DNA from: Ectocarpus siliculosus
Taxonomy: Eukaryota; Sar; Phaeophyceae; Ectocarpales; Ectocarpaceae
Direction of reading: 5' to 3'
Assembly: GCA_000310025.1 (NCBI GenBank)
Contig: FN649741.1
Span: 1,291,474-1,355,473 of the forward strand
DNA length: 64,000 nucleotides
This document shows, one piece after another, positions 11,350-23,800 of the stretch (positions are counted from its first letter, which is position 1; each line of letters begins with the position of its first letter). Under the pieces are notes generated by a model that was not told where the DNA came from, did not search any database, and worked only from the letters and a program-made list of their open reading frames with translations. The position numbers were made by a program, and so were the translations under genes.

Positions 11350-13936
11350 GGTTGTCTGGCGGTTTTGTGGATTCTCCTGTGGTAGCAGCACAAAGGCGAC
11401 GGCGGGCGTCGTCGTAAGTAACATCCGAGTCGGATGTGGCGCTCGTTCCATGGGTAACAATACTTGAGGGCCCGTGTGCGGTGTACAGCAGTAGAGTTGC
11501 TTCGCCATGGGGCGGGTACTGCTGTCGGGAACCGCGCGGCAAAAACATGGAACACTTCTTTGACAAGGAAGGTCCCCAAAGTAGGACAACGCGCTGCATC
11601 TTGGTTGTCTGAACACCCGCAGAGGCGTTATGTATTTGGCGATTTGCGCGTGCGAGGGTAGTCTCCATGTGTACATGTGTACCATTTGGCGGGAAGGTAA
11701 AAACGGGAGCGCTTGTCTGCTGTGTGCACAGAAAAACTGCGCAACACACGTGCGTGCTTCGGACAGATGTGCAAGCTACTAACGGTCTAGTAATCCCGTG
11801 CCGCATACGATGCAACACCAGTTGCTCTAGCGTTAGCTTCCATAGCTACCGAGGGTTATCACCATCCTTTAGCGTCAGTTACGTGAGGGAGACACCAGGG
11901 ACGCTGTAACGCTACATAAAGCAGTTCGGGCAAGTGATGTTCACCGTTATCCGACAGCACTGCCGACACGGGGGGGCTGTTGTTCAATATTCCATATTCG
12001 AGTATCCCGGCTGCTTTGAAGAAGAATCAACGGCACACTTGCTTATCTCTTGCAGCATATGCGTTGTAGCACACCGCCACGAGTTTACAGGTGAATGGAA
12101 TCGGGCAATGTGTGGGCAAATCCGAAGCCCTTCGCGCAAGCAAACGCAACATGCGGCATATTGTCAACAAAGAGGGGCAACAAGTGAGGTTCCCAGACTT
12201 GCAAAGAACCAGTAGCGTGACAGTTGATTCCCACACACCCCTGCCCCTGCGATGCGCCACGTACTCCCTTGATGCTGCCCGCTGCAGCGCAAAGGTGGTA
12301 GCGCTATGTACCCTCCTTTGCGTCACTCAAGCAGCGTTATAACCTTGCTACGGGGACCTACGCGACAAGACGTCCTTGGTGTGCTTGGTTTGCAAGAAGC
12401 AAGCAAGCCGAGAGCTCTGCCTGAGAGGTACCATAACCGACAACGAAGTGGTGAGGTACCGCAAGACTCTGTTACGCTCACCGAGAGTTGTTGCCTTGCC
12501 GACGTGTTGGTTGTTGTCTTGCAGCTTGTGTCGCGAACCAGCGCAGCCCCGACCGCAAAGGGGCCACGTCAATTCGCCAGGTCGGGTGACCCCACACCCC
12601 TGTAGTCGTTTTCCCTGTAAACTCTTGGTCCCCCCCAATGCGGAAGGATCTCGGAAGGCATGAAGGCTCATCACATGAGGTGCGGTGACGAAGATACGAA
12701 TATCACCACCAAAACTATCACACACCCAGCAAGCCAACCCAAGCAACAGTACTGTAACCCTCGAGAACAAGGGTGTCACGAGGGCCACGGAAATGTACAA
12801 CAACCGGGCGCGTGAGACTGCTGTTGACTACAAACTCCAGGATTTATTTGATGTGATCAATGACATAACTCCGTCACCCCCCATGGGGTTCTCGTGAGGT
12901 GTTTCCTCCCGGCTGTCGCGTGTTTTTATGTGCGCATTGTTGCTTGATCGCCTGGTTGAACCCAGGGTGAAATGTCGTCAGCGTTTGTTCCTAGAGGTAC
13001 CAAGGTAGTTGTCACGGGAATAATGTTTTTTTACGACAATGCTATATCTAGCGACCCAAGGCAAGCTCGTGGACAACACGAAAGGACGAGCGCCGGGAAT
13101 AAATCACGTGTCTTTTGCGAACTTCCGTTGCTCAGCTTCGGTGAAATGGTGTCAACGCTGTTTTGCTGCTGTGGATAGAGGCGGGACAGCAGCAGTGGAA
13201 CGGAAGACATCGTCACTCGCAACGCGCAAAAACTACGTGGGAGAGAGCTCACGAACGTCCTCGAGTGGAAGCACCAGCCAAGAGCGAACCAAGGCAGCAA
13301 ACGACCGCGGTAGAATAGAGCACGAGACAACAACCTACACCTACCCGTGGAACTGCTACGGCGGCTGGAGATGGACAAAATTTCGGTTTGGAACAACGTG
13401 ACGATGACCGAACATCGAAACAGATCGCGCCACAGGCAAACAGGTTGTTGCCCTGTAGCCTCAAGCCACCGACATCTGACGGTACGTACGCATACGGCAT
13501 CACCGAACAGGGAGAAGGTGTGCGAGACACCGCTGTCCGCAATACCCCGTTCAGCAGGTGGCGGGACATACCACTCAGCAGTGAGTGGCTCGCCAACTAC
13601 TGCCGAGAGCACTCCAAACAGAAACTTGTTTGATTTTTTTGTTTTTTTTAATGTTTTTGCTTCCCACCGTGCGCTCTTGTGCTTTGCCGGTGTGGGGCAA
13701 GAGCGAAGAAGCGTCGCCGCCGCGGCGAAAATCACTCCCAGAGCGGAAGAACACGCTTCGTCTTCCACAACCCACTCACTCCCCCCTGAACAAGAAGTTG
13801 ACCCGAAAACTAAATCGGGCTCTTCTACCCAAAGTAGCTAGCATAGCTCAACCAAGCGCTACAACAGCTTCCTTTTTTAGATCGAAGCAACGGCAAAAGT
13901 TTATCGAGCGTGTGCAACCCCGTACAGACAGGCGGT
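11350..13936. other. No gene recognised
   Basis: Open frames here (the longest is about 245 codons on the minus strand, 13031-13768) show no domain, biased Cys/Ser/Arg composition and no splice logic. TACAGCAGT occurs at 11484, just upstream of the presequence gene. The last part is probably 3' flank of the eL31 gene. Confidence 0.45.
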
Positions 13937-16900
13937 CTAGGCCTGGTCGTAGTTCTCGGTCTGAAGGCCCTTGATGTTGGCCACTTCCACGTGCTGGACA
14001 AGGGTGTACAGCTGGGAGGACGAGGTAAAATGGGGAGGGCGGGAGGGGACGATACAAAGGGCCATAGGGGTGGGGTCAGCACGAGGACCGGACGGCGTTT
14101 TCTCAAAGTTCGATCAAGAAAACATGTAAATTCATCAGTTGCCTCGATCGGTAAATTGCCGCACAAGATTAAGCTGGTTGAAAATTGCTCTATACCCAAC
14201 CAGGTAGATAGGTTGGGCACGCTACACAGCAGTTCAATACACAACTCCATACCCTTTGGGTGCATTACATACATACAATAGACCACACGGCAGGTCGATT
14301 CACGCCACCCACGACCAACTGCCTATACATCCAAATTTTTGGGTACCGCTCGGTCGAGGCCACACTCTGCTCGCTGGACAAATCAGCGGTAATATTTCAA
14401 CAACCTATGGGACGGCCGGCCATAAACAAGTAGGGACACTTCACTGGTACCGTTGCCGCCACAAACCGAAACCAAAGGATTTTCGGGAGGGGGGGGGGGT
14501 TCCGCCTAGATTATCGCCTCCCGGGCAACATGCGAAGTCGTGCGCGCTGCCAAGGTTTCAGCCACGTATGTACCACCATCAAAGTGTAGACAGACCTTCA
14601 GGAGACGAATTGAGAATTGTCTCGACCAAAGGACTGACGAGCTACATGAGAAAATCGTCACTCTTCGAAACCCTCGAACGTGCTTGTCAGTGTCACGCCA
14701 CACAGCGGTAAACTCGCAAGAAAAGCTGAATAGAAAGCATGGCCATCTATGCCGCGCACACCATTACACCACAAGGCTTCCCCCAAGATCAGAGAACCAC
14801 CTTTGTACCTACCGGCCATCACCTTTGATAAACCCTGTCAACGAGCGATTTTCCAACCATTACTAACTTACCCGATTTGCAAACATCACGCGACAATGCG
14901 ATACAACCCAAGAAAATGCGTACGGCAGTAGTACCCACTCGAAAACCACACACACACACACATCCCACGGACTAAAATAGTCCTACAGTCTCGTCGGAGG
15001 TCTGTACCACAGGAACCAAACACAGTTACGCACCTTCTCGGTGGCCTCCTCGTCCTCGTTACGCTTGCGCGAAAGGCGCACGCGCACCCGGGTGGGCACG
15101 TTGCGCACACCCTTGGAGAAAAGGAACTTGTTGAGCTTGGCGTCCACGCGCACGTCGCTGCCACAAAACAGCACAAACACCAGAGAATGGCAGGAAAAAA
15201 AGACACGCGAAAAAGTCAACAACAAGCGAAACGAGACGCATTCAAACCAGACCATGGCCAGCAAGAGCATTTGGCCAAATAACTTGGTATGTGCTTTGTG
15301 TCCGGTTGGGTCCTTTACTTCAATGCGTCTTTTTCGCACCCAGAACAAAGAGCACAAACAACACATCCGTTGTAACCGACTCGTTCGGTGGCGCGGCAGG
15401 CGAGATCATGAGGACAAGTTTCGTCCAACGCTACATACGCCAAACAACGTCACTCAGAATGCTCATCGAAATATCGTCAGGCGATCGGGCCGTTGTGTGC
15501 TGCACTTTGCTACATGCCGAGTTGCTGGCCGTGAGGAAATCAGACCAGGCGGCGCGGAACTTGAGAATAGAAAAGCTTTGAGCTGTCACGAGGATATTCT
15601 AACGAACAGTGAGACGGACACAGCGGTCGGTACGATCATGGCTCGGTGGTGTGCCTTTGAGGTAGGGAGAGAAAACAGCTACTCCTCAGCGATGGTCTTC
15701 CTCCCAAGTACGATTGTGTGGCTTGGAATTTTTCGAAGGATACTCGGTGGCTCCGTGGGGACTTGGAGAAATTGAAACCACATACAGGATGTATGTCAGA
15801 ATGCAGAATTGGCGCTGGCACGCTCGATGGTATTTATTTTGCGTGGACACAACGGCGATAGCCACTACAGCGGAGGTAGCAAACGCGTCTGGTAATCTTC
15901 CATGTTCAGGGACAATGTGAGAGTTGATCGAGTATCTGCCAGCCAGTCCGAAACGGATCAGAACTCACGTCGAAGGCCGGGCCAGGGCATCCGTCAAGTC
16001 TTGAATCGCAACCACAATCAATCACGTCTGAAACTGGCAGTCGGCACTCAAAACGGACGCGACGGGGCCTGTGTGAGGGACGGAACTGCTGCTGGACCAG
16101 GCTCAAAAATAGCCCAATGAGGTGGCAAGCTGCAAGCAGGCGTGGCGGCATTTCTTGAGGCCGGAGGGATCACGAGGATTTACTGAATGGGGACAAAAGG
16201 AGTGGGTAGATCGCGCCTGGTTGCATGGGAATGGTAAGCCAGCCATGCCTGAAGGCAATCAAAGCTGCTCTATGTACGCCAGCAGGAGGGTATGATCACT
16301 GTCTCCCCGACTCTTTCGTTAACAGCCAAAGGATCGCTGGGCCGGAGCTGGTACTGTTGCAACATGTCTCGCAAGCAACGTTTTTCAAGACAAGCTCCAA
16401 CTCACGCCCCCTTCCCGGAAACAGGGTTAAGCCAGGGGAACTTGTTCGTTTTCGATGCAGCTGTGCGGTAGAGCAGTCCATTCTCTCGCCGAGACCAGGA
16501 TGAACAACCTCAAAAAACATCAATGTCAACACAAGAAAAAATGCACCTGTTCCGTGGTAGGTTTGAAGATGTTCGCGCATAGCTTCTGTACGCGTGTGAG
16601 GCATGTATCAATCAAACCATCAGCAGCAGCCGGCATGGATTTAGGGGTTTGAGGGAGTGGTCACGTGCTTGGCTAAAGCGGCAGTTACACGCAGAGATCT
16701 CCGCGGAAAGGTGAGTAGAGAAAACACATCTGCATATGAACAGCTGCATGGAAGGGACCGCCGGTACACAGAGAAGGAATCATCTACAGCAGTAGTGTGC
16801 CTTCCGACCAAAGCCGCAAGTTGATTTGGGCGCTCGGCGACAACAGGTCCCGCGCGCCTTGCCATCAGGTACTAATTGAGTTCACACCATTTCACACACA

Positions 16901-17662
16901 CACACATTCTTTCCAAGAGCTGCATATATATGAAGTCTGTACCGAATATAGCAGCACCCCACGTGCTGAACAGTGGCACGCCGATGCGAAAGGTGCAGAT
17001 GGCCATTCACTGGCAGGACAATCTACTGGGCAGGTACAACAGGTGGATACAGCAGTTACTGCGGTGGTTTGGGAGACGATCACATCCCATCGCCACAGGA
17101 CCAAACGGAACCCGCGCGCGTCCGCTCTCCAGTCGTGTGTGTAACGTCAAGGATTCAATTCAAGGCCAAGGAGCTACGCACAACGAAGGGCCGTCCAAAA
17201 GAGGGAGTGATCTTCTCGGTATCCTCTGCACGATACAATAGCATAGGCTTGCCACCCCACCTAAGTCCTCTCTCTGGTCAGACTGCTGCAGGCGTGCTCT
17301 GTGTGCGGCCTACACGAAGGGCTTGCTCCCAAGAGTTCCCCAAGCACCCGTCAGCCTGAGACCAGCACTCTTCGGGCTCCGCATCTCCCACCAACGTACC
17401 ACCAGTGCAAGAAACAGCACAGGGCCATATCCTGCACCTGCATTGCTCCTTGTGCCTATGCTGCCCAGCTCTCTGATATCCCAACACACCACACAGCGGT
17501 AGCAGACACACACCTGGTCTTCATCATCTGCTGCGCGAACTTCTTCACCTCCCTCACGGCCCGCGGCGCGCGCTTCTTGAAGGTAACGCCATACAACCTC
17601 TTGCTGAGGTGGATGGTGTAGTCGCGCGTGGCGAACTCGCTTGCCTTCTTGTCCTTGACCAT
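13937..17662 (-). CDS. RPL31: 60S ribosomal protein eL31 (RPL31), 115 aa
   Basis: Three exons join with exact phase: 17662-17514, 15157-15034 and 14011-13937. They encode [10 protein letters not shown], then [21 protein letters not shown], then [31 protein letters not shown] and [10 protein letters not shown], ending [10 protein letters not shown] and stop. This follows eL31 from end to end ([45 protein letters not shown]). eL31 lies by the peptide exit tunnel of the large subunit. At 115 residues it is slightly shorter than animal eL31 (about 125), with the N-terminal extension trimmed. Donors (gtgtgt, gtgcgt) and acceptors (tggcag, tcccag) are standard. The introns are long for a ribosomal protein gene (about 2.36 and 1.02 kb), and the first holds two copies of the TACAGCAGT 9-mer. 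Confidence 0.97.
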
Positions 17663-19273
17663 GGTTACAGACGAGCTCGAGGGAGGCACAGGGAAGCTGA
17701 CCTCTCCCGGCCATCAACTCGCCGCCATCCGCGAGGGGGTCCGCAGAATACAAGTAACCCCCCCCTCGGAGTTGTTCCATCGGGAAAATGAGGCATATCT
17801 TTCCGGGAGGTCGCGTGATGTGTGTTGTGCGACACAAAAAAATGCCAAAAAATGGACCTCGAGCACGGGTGGCACTGGCGCCGCGCCAGGCACCTTTCCC
17901 CGAGATCACAGCCTAGTAGTCTAGGCCTAGTACGTTAGCCGTCCCTTCCCCCCGTGTCCGTGAACTATGGATTGAACCTCCAGTATACTCTTCTAAGACT
18001 GCAGAGTGCTCGTCGGGGCAGCGGATACACACCCAACAACACAACAACAAATTAATTCCACCCGGAGGAATAGGTTTGCGGAAGATAAGTCCATAGGTAT
18101 ATGAAGATCGCGCGCAAGGTATACAATACGTCAGGCAGCCGTGGGAGTCATACAGGAAGCATGCGTTTTTCTTTAGACTATGACTGCTGTAAAACAGCTG
18201 GATACGACACATTTCACGGTGTCTCGCCTATTCTTGCGAAAACCGGCCGATGACAACACAAAACGTGAGGAAAGCTCTGTGGGCGAGATATCTCGCCGGA
18301 ACGCGTCGTTTTGGCATGGCATTCTCGTTGGTTGTGGGGCAATTGAGCTTCGAAAAAAGGTCTGGCCGAGCGGGATATTTCCAATGCAAACGGTATACCT
18401 TCCACGTGTGTGTCACTGCTGTACAGCACGCGAGCATGGGTGCTATTCAGCGTAGAGAGGTATGCTATGTCGTTTGGTATCACCGAGCGTTGCGCCGTGC
18501 ACAGGAGCAAACAGCAAACCAGGTTAACATAGAGAAAGATTACAGTGGTTGACGGAATGCTTTGGCCGGCTGGACCCGAAGTATCCTTGTCGACTGTGTG
18601 TGTGAGTGTGTGCCATCCCCGCTTAATCTAAACTCTCTTCGTCGACGCCAATATGGAAGCCCTCTACTCTGGCTGAGCAGAGAGTCCGGGAGTGTGGTGG
18701 CTATGTCCTGCCACCGGAGGTTGGCTATTTCCTTTTGTGCAATGTGGCGAGGAATGCCAAGCGTGACCGAGCGAACTCAGTCAAGCTAGGGTGGCGAGGA
18801 GAGTGGGCGAGCCTTCGTGGACCCTTTTCCCATTCTCCTAAAGATTCATCAACTCTTCGCAGCCGTTGGGAATCGTAAGAGTCATAGACCCTCGAAGAAC
18901 GGTAATCTATTATCACATATCCTCTCAGATCCTACTCTTTATGTACGTGTATCTGTGCTCCCTGAATCTCCATATCCTGACCTCCACATAGCCCCCCTTT
19001 TTCTTCGCCGAAAGCTCAGCTTGTTGAAGTTGGGTTTTGGCGCGCATGCATGTTTGCATGTTAATTGTAGTGGAGCAGGTATGGATGTAACATTGGATCC
19101 AGATACAGCTTTTCGAAAATTAAATCTCTCCCTCACTATCCGAAGACAGCTGACAGTGCCGTGTGGAAAACACACGTGTTGAAAGCAACACCGTACGGAT
19201 TTGATCTCTCCAAGGCTCGTACAAGCTACCAGTTATTGATGTCAATCAATGATGATATGTCAAAGTTTATTCT
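17663..19273. other. Intergenic; upstream of eL31, left of an LTR fossil
   Basis: No exon is supported. ACTGCTGTA occurs at 18183 and 18415. A segment at 18737-18790 resembles 37883-37937 and may be a dispersed repeat. Upstream and promoter sequence of RPL31 must lie at the left end, but I recognise no specific element. Confidence 0.45.
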
Positions 19274-19467
19274 TGTTAAGTATCAAGAATTTGTACTTTG
19301 TGCGGGTTCTGGTTCGCGTAACCATACCGCTGGGTGTAAGCAATCGTTTTGCTTATTGAGTACGATAGACATACGGTGTTCGACAGTCTAAAGACTGTTT
19401 CCGTGACTCACGTAGTGTCATCGAGTTGCGACCCTCAATTTCACTAGAGACCGGTTAACTTGACATT
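19274..19467 (-). repeat. Candidate 3' LTR of the Ty3/gypsy fossil
   Basis: Read on the minus strand, the segment begins TGTCAAG directly after a purine-rich stretch (gcgaggaaa) and ends CTTAACA. The ends are near-inverted copies of each other (TGTCAAG/TGTTAAG), as LTR termini of this family are. Its length is 194 bp. The partner LTR is not in the window, so the left edge is inferred. Confidence 0.5.
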
Positions 19468-19475
19468 TCCTCGCC

Positions 19476-19502
19476 AGCATTTGACCCAATCAAATGCTGG
19501 AT
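19476..19502. repeat. Perfect inverted repeat (11-bp arms, 5-base loop)
   Basis: CCAGCATTTGA, five bases, then TCAAATGCTGG. It lies between the end of the integrase frame and the purine tract before the candidate LTR, so it is part of the fossil's 3' untranslated segment. Confidence 0.85.
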
Positions 19503-20510
19503 AGCAACCTTATTGTTTGGATGCTATTCCTTTCACCGTTTAGACACTTTGGAAATGTATCTTTTGTTTGCCTTCGGACTTCGTTTACTTTTCCGCTGAG
19601 CACTTTCCTTGTTCACGCATTTTGTTGGCTTAGTACATGCCTTGGTTGGCTTTGCTTTGTGCCTTGCGCGTTTGTTTGTACTCGGATCCCGACCTTCGTC
19701 ACGTTTGCGCTTCGCTATTTTCTGCGGCGCTTCAGACGATTTCTTGGCGGGCGCGATGTCCAGATCATGTTTTGATCGGTATGCGGAAATCATTTCGTGG
19801 CATTGCGGCACTTCGTCGGCACGATACATCAGATCTGATTCAGGACCGTACCCTTTCAGTCTTAGACGATATCGATAGTTGTGCGGACCTTTTCGGCCTT
19901 GACCACTTCGATGCCCTACCACTTTCAGTACGACGTATCTTTCAATTTTCGGTTGATTTTCGTCGTTTGCTGTCAGGGCAGGTAAGGGAATTTGTTTCCC
20001 AAGGAAATATTCAGCCAGTTTTGCAAACTGTGGTGCTGGTGGTTTTTTCTCTTTATGGTACTGTTTTAGATGGGCAAGGTGCACGGATATTTCTCGTGTT
20101 TCATTTACTCGCTGCACCCGATACACAACCGGTGACAGTTGTGAACAGATGACATATGGTCCTCGCCACGGTAAGAACAGCTTCGGATTTGGCCCATCTG
20201 AATCCTGGTGTGGTCGGTATACTAGTACTTGTTGACCAGGTTTAAAGACGGGGTACTGCGGTAACTTTTCGTTTTTCGCAGCTTGCTTCTCTGCACGTTC
20301 CGTTAGGTTTCTTCGCGCTAGTTCGAAAGCAATTTGTAGATTTTCCGGTGAGCATGACGTCAACAGTCAACCGGCGGCGGTGCAAGACGAATTGGTGGCC
20401 GTCACAAGATGTGATCCCCCAAGCATAGAAGAAAGGCGGTTGGCCTGGGATGCAGGTTCGAAGCTGGTACAAGATGTCAGCTGGAGGAGGACACTGAGTG
20501 CATTGCCAGA

Positions 20511-20898
20511 AACCCTAACTTGCTCGTTGCCCATGAGTAACTCGCATACCCCATGCTGAAAGTTTTATCGCTGTCGGCGCTATGGCCTTGGCTAGGCAAA
20601 TTCTGCGAAAACTCTCAACTACAAACGGGTTCGGGGAGCCGCTGGGGGTCCGAAAAAATGCCCGTCATCTACGTAGCAGTGCGATGCTTTCGCGCGCCCC
20701 CAGTGTGGCGATACTCTGGACTTGTAGACATAGCGAAAACGCTAGAAAAGCCACGATACGCTAACGGACGAAAACATCGGGGTCTTCCTACGCCAATCCA
20801 ACCTCTGTCACAACATGACCAAAGCTCGTAAAACACCGCCCCCACCTACTGCTGTACCCATCCCCAAAAACAAGCACCACAAAACCGCATCAGTTCGA
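20511..20898. other. 3' flank of NOM1
   Basis: No coding signal. It probably includes the NOM1 3' untranslated region. An ACTGCTGTA 9-mer at 20848 lies about 50 bases beyond the NOM1 stop codon. Confidence 0.5.
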
Positions 20899-23800
20899 TC
20901 ATCCAAGCTCGTCCGCAGTGACGATTGCTTCGATGAGCCGACACGCCCCCTTCACCCTTTTTCGAAACGCCTTCCGCCTGTCGCGGTCCCAGCCGTCGGG
21001 GGCGGGTCCCAGGTGTCCCCGCAAGAACACGAGGGCGTTGTCTCTCGCGGCCGAGTGGCCCCCGCCTTCCTTCATCCCCGCTGGCCGTGCAAGTCGTCGA
21101 AACACCTGCGGGATGGCATCGGCACCAGTTTAACAGGCGCGGGCGTGGAGGAGTCTTTACAAACGGTCTCTGGTTCTTTCTCCTCGAGAAACCCATGGGC
21201 ACAACATGTAAGCGAGATCCGTTCGACGAACGGCGCGCACCGGAAACCAAAGGGAGAGTTCCGAAGGAGCTGTGATTGTTCGTTCCCCGACACCACCGCT
21301 GGTCTCTGGGCTCCCGTACAACATGCGTTAAAAATTGGCGAGTGGCGCATGGCTCCGCCATCCCGGCCACAAACATCCGCTGGTTGAAAGGAGAAACCCG
21401 AGAGAATGTGGTAATGCGCCCGTTGTACTGCGTCGAGCATGAGGCCTCAGTCATCTCCAAGAGAAGACCCTCCCGTGCCGAGGTAAGATGCTGCCCTTCC
21501 GACTACCCTCTCCCCTCTCCCCGCCGTTACCGCTTGCGTTGATACAAGTTCGATACCATCTGAAGATAACATGGAAGCTCCTGAATCTAGGCGTGATTGG
21601 TGTGCTGCCCAACGAAATATAATACCCCCCACAGAGTTTGGTCTAGAGTGCAAGTACATGAGGGAGGAAGTGGGTATTTCGTATCCGATAAACGGCCGTT
21701 CGTGCGGCTTCACCAATATCTGGGAGGGGAAATGACACATACCTCCATGAAGGCAGCATCGTCGCCTGCCGCAATGATCTCATGGAAGAAAACTCGCATG
21801 AGGAGGAGCCCACTTGGAGATAGCTCTTGGACGTCCACCGTCTGCGATTATGGGGGACCGAAAACAGGCATGAGTGCATGGAAACGCCGCATCATGTATA
21901 GTCTAGACATTGGTCGGAGATCGGGGAGCGACGGGGCGAAACAAGAGAGATGTTCCTGCCCCGCGACACGAGCTGTGGAGCATAGCCAACCAAAGCACAC
22001 CCGTAATCGAGAATTCTGACAACAGAAATCCAGGACAAGAGCGCATAAAAGTGTACCAAAGCACTGACCGACTTGCGGGTACCAAATATCAAGTCGCCAC
22101 GGAGTTAGGCAAGAGGAATCCTCGAGCAAAACACTTGCGGCAATGCTACGACTGCTGTACCTTTAGCACGGTCAACGACAGTTGCTTCCGGACAACGAGA
22201 TGGGCCATAAGGCGGGCTAGGCTCCCCGCTCGTCGCGCAGCACCGTCATCGAGAGTCTTGAGCGCATCCCAGAACGCCACCTGAAACGTGAACCTGGTCA
22301 AGTGCGGAAAAAAAGACCGGTTTATTGTCGCTCACAAGTCTGTTGCTGTCTCTCGGATGGAGCGTATGGCGGCCACTCGCAACGTCCTTCTGGTCGGAGA
22401 CATACAAGGCCTGACAGTTGACCCTGCATTTTGTCCACCTGTTACCTCACCAAAAATCGCGTAATCAAAAGCGACCCGCACTTAGCCCCGACAGAGAGCC
22501 GCGACACACAAGCACAACGGTTAGACTCGGAACAAACCTCCTCGAACACCAATATGAAAGAAGTCCATCCTTGCCCCACAAACGCAAGAAACCATCACCT
22601 CAGCTTGGGCTGCCGATCGCACACACGCTCCGCCAGGTGGGCGTAGAACGGGTTGTACGAACCCTCCTGGCTGCAGCACTCCACGATCACCCTAGCGATC
22701 TCCCGCTCCTGCGCCCCCTTCAGGTTAAGCCGGAGGATCTTCTCGAAGGCGTCTTCGCAGTCCGAGCTGCCGACGATCGCCACGAAGACGGACCGCCGGA
22801 CGTCGGTGTTCATCCGCTGCCTGGCCGCCAGGGCCAGAAGCCCCACCGCCTCGCTATCGTTCGCACCGCCGCTGCCGGTGCTTCCACTCAACGAAGCTGC
22901 GCCGCCGCCGTTTCGACTTTCCACCGTCGCGGCTGCCGGGGATGAGGATGCGGACGCCCCTCGTCCCGCCCAGGCCGCGCCGACCCGCCACCAGCGGCCC
23001 TTGTTCTCCGTAGACACGAGCTCCGACCATGTCACCCGGAGCGACGCGTCGCCGCCGCCCCCGGCACCGCCGCCCCCGCCGCCTTTAGCGGCCTTGACGG
23101 AGCCGAGCCACTTGCGTACGCGACGGCCGGACTCCTGCCCCTGCTCCTGGATCCGGCTGCGCTTGTTGCCCTGCAGCTCGAGGATCGTGTCGAGGATGTA
23201 GCGGGCGCGGGACCCTCCGAGCGCGGTGTTCGCGTCACCGGCGGCGGAGGCGGCGGCGGCGGTGTTGCCGTCTCCGTCGTTGTCGCGGTCGCCGCGGGGC
23301 TGGGAAGAGGCAAACGCCTCCTTCCATCGGTCGGTCTCCTCGGCGATGGAGCTTTTCTCGCCGCCGTCGCTCCCGGGGATGGCCGCCTCGGTACCAGAGC
23401 CGGCGACTGCGGCCGTCGATTTCTCCTTCACCAGGGCGACGATCTGCTTGAGGGCCTGCGGGTCGTCGGAGCGCAGCTGGTAACCGCTGTGTCGGAGCAG
23501 CAGCAGAAGGAGCTCCATTTCGTCCGCACCAAACGCTGGCAAAGGTTGGCGTAAGGGGCGGGGATGGGGGGGGGGGGTCATGGCCGGGGCCCTGGTATGT
23601 GTTTGCTGCGACGTATGTAAACCCCAAAACTTTGTAGCTCACGCTGCCGTGTCACGGGTGGAAAAATCAACAACGCCACAACCTTGCCGGCAGCAACATC
23701 AACAACAAACGCACCATCGACCAGCAGACCGATGATGTCATACACGAGCGTGCAGTGAGCAACGCCGTAGTTGTACAGGTAGGCCAGAAGGAGCAGGAGG

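Larger units (their letters stand above)
19274..20510 (-). mobile_element. Ty3/gypsy LTR retrotransposon fossil: integrase C-terminal part plus 3' LTR
   Basis: The minus-strand frame between about 20472 and 19533 carries the end of a Metaviridae-type pol: the tail of the integrase core, the GPY/F module (WRGPYVICSQLSPVVYRVQR), a chromodomain-like segment (YRYRLRLKGYGPESD) and a long Lys/Arg-rich tail. A purine-rich tract follows and then a candidate 3' LTR (19467-19274). Gag, protease, reverse transcriptase, RNase H and most of integrase are absent, and the right edge near 20510 is approximate. It is a broken remnant. The long C-terminal frame remains recognisable, so it is probably not among the oldest copies, but I cannot date it without the other LTR. 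Confidence 0.8.

Noticed and set aside
13031-13768. 245-codon minus-strand frame
   Set aside because: Low-complexity Ser/Arg/Cys mix with no motif; overlapped by equally long frames on the other strand.
22418-23313. Long frames antisense to or in other phases of NOM1 exon 8
   Set aside because: They are shadows of a GC-rich real exon whose MIF4G/MA3 motifs fix the coding strand and frame.
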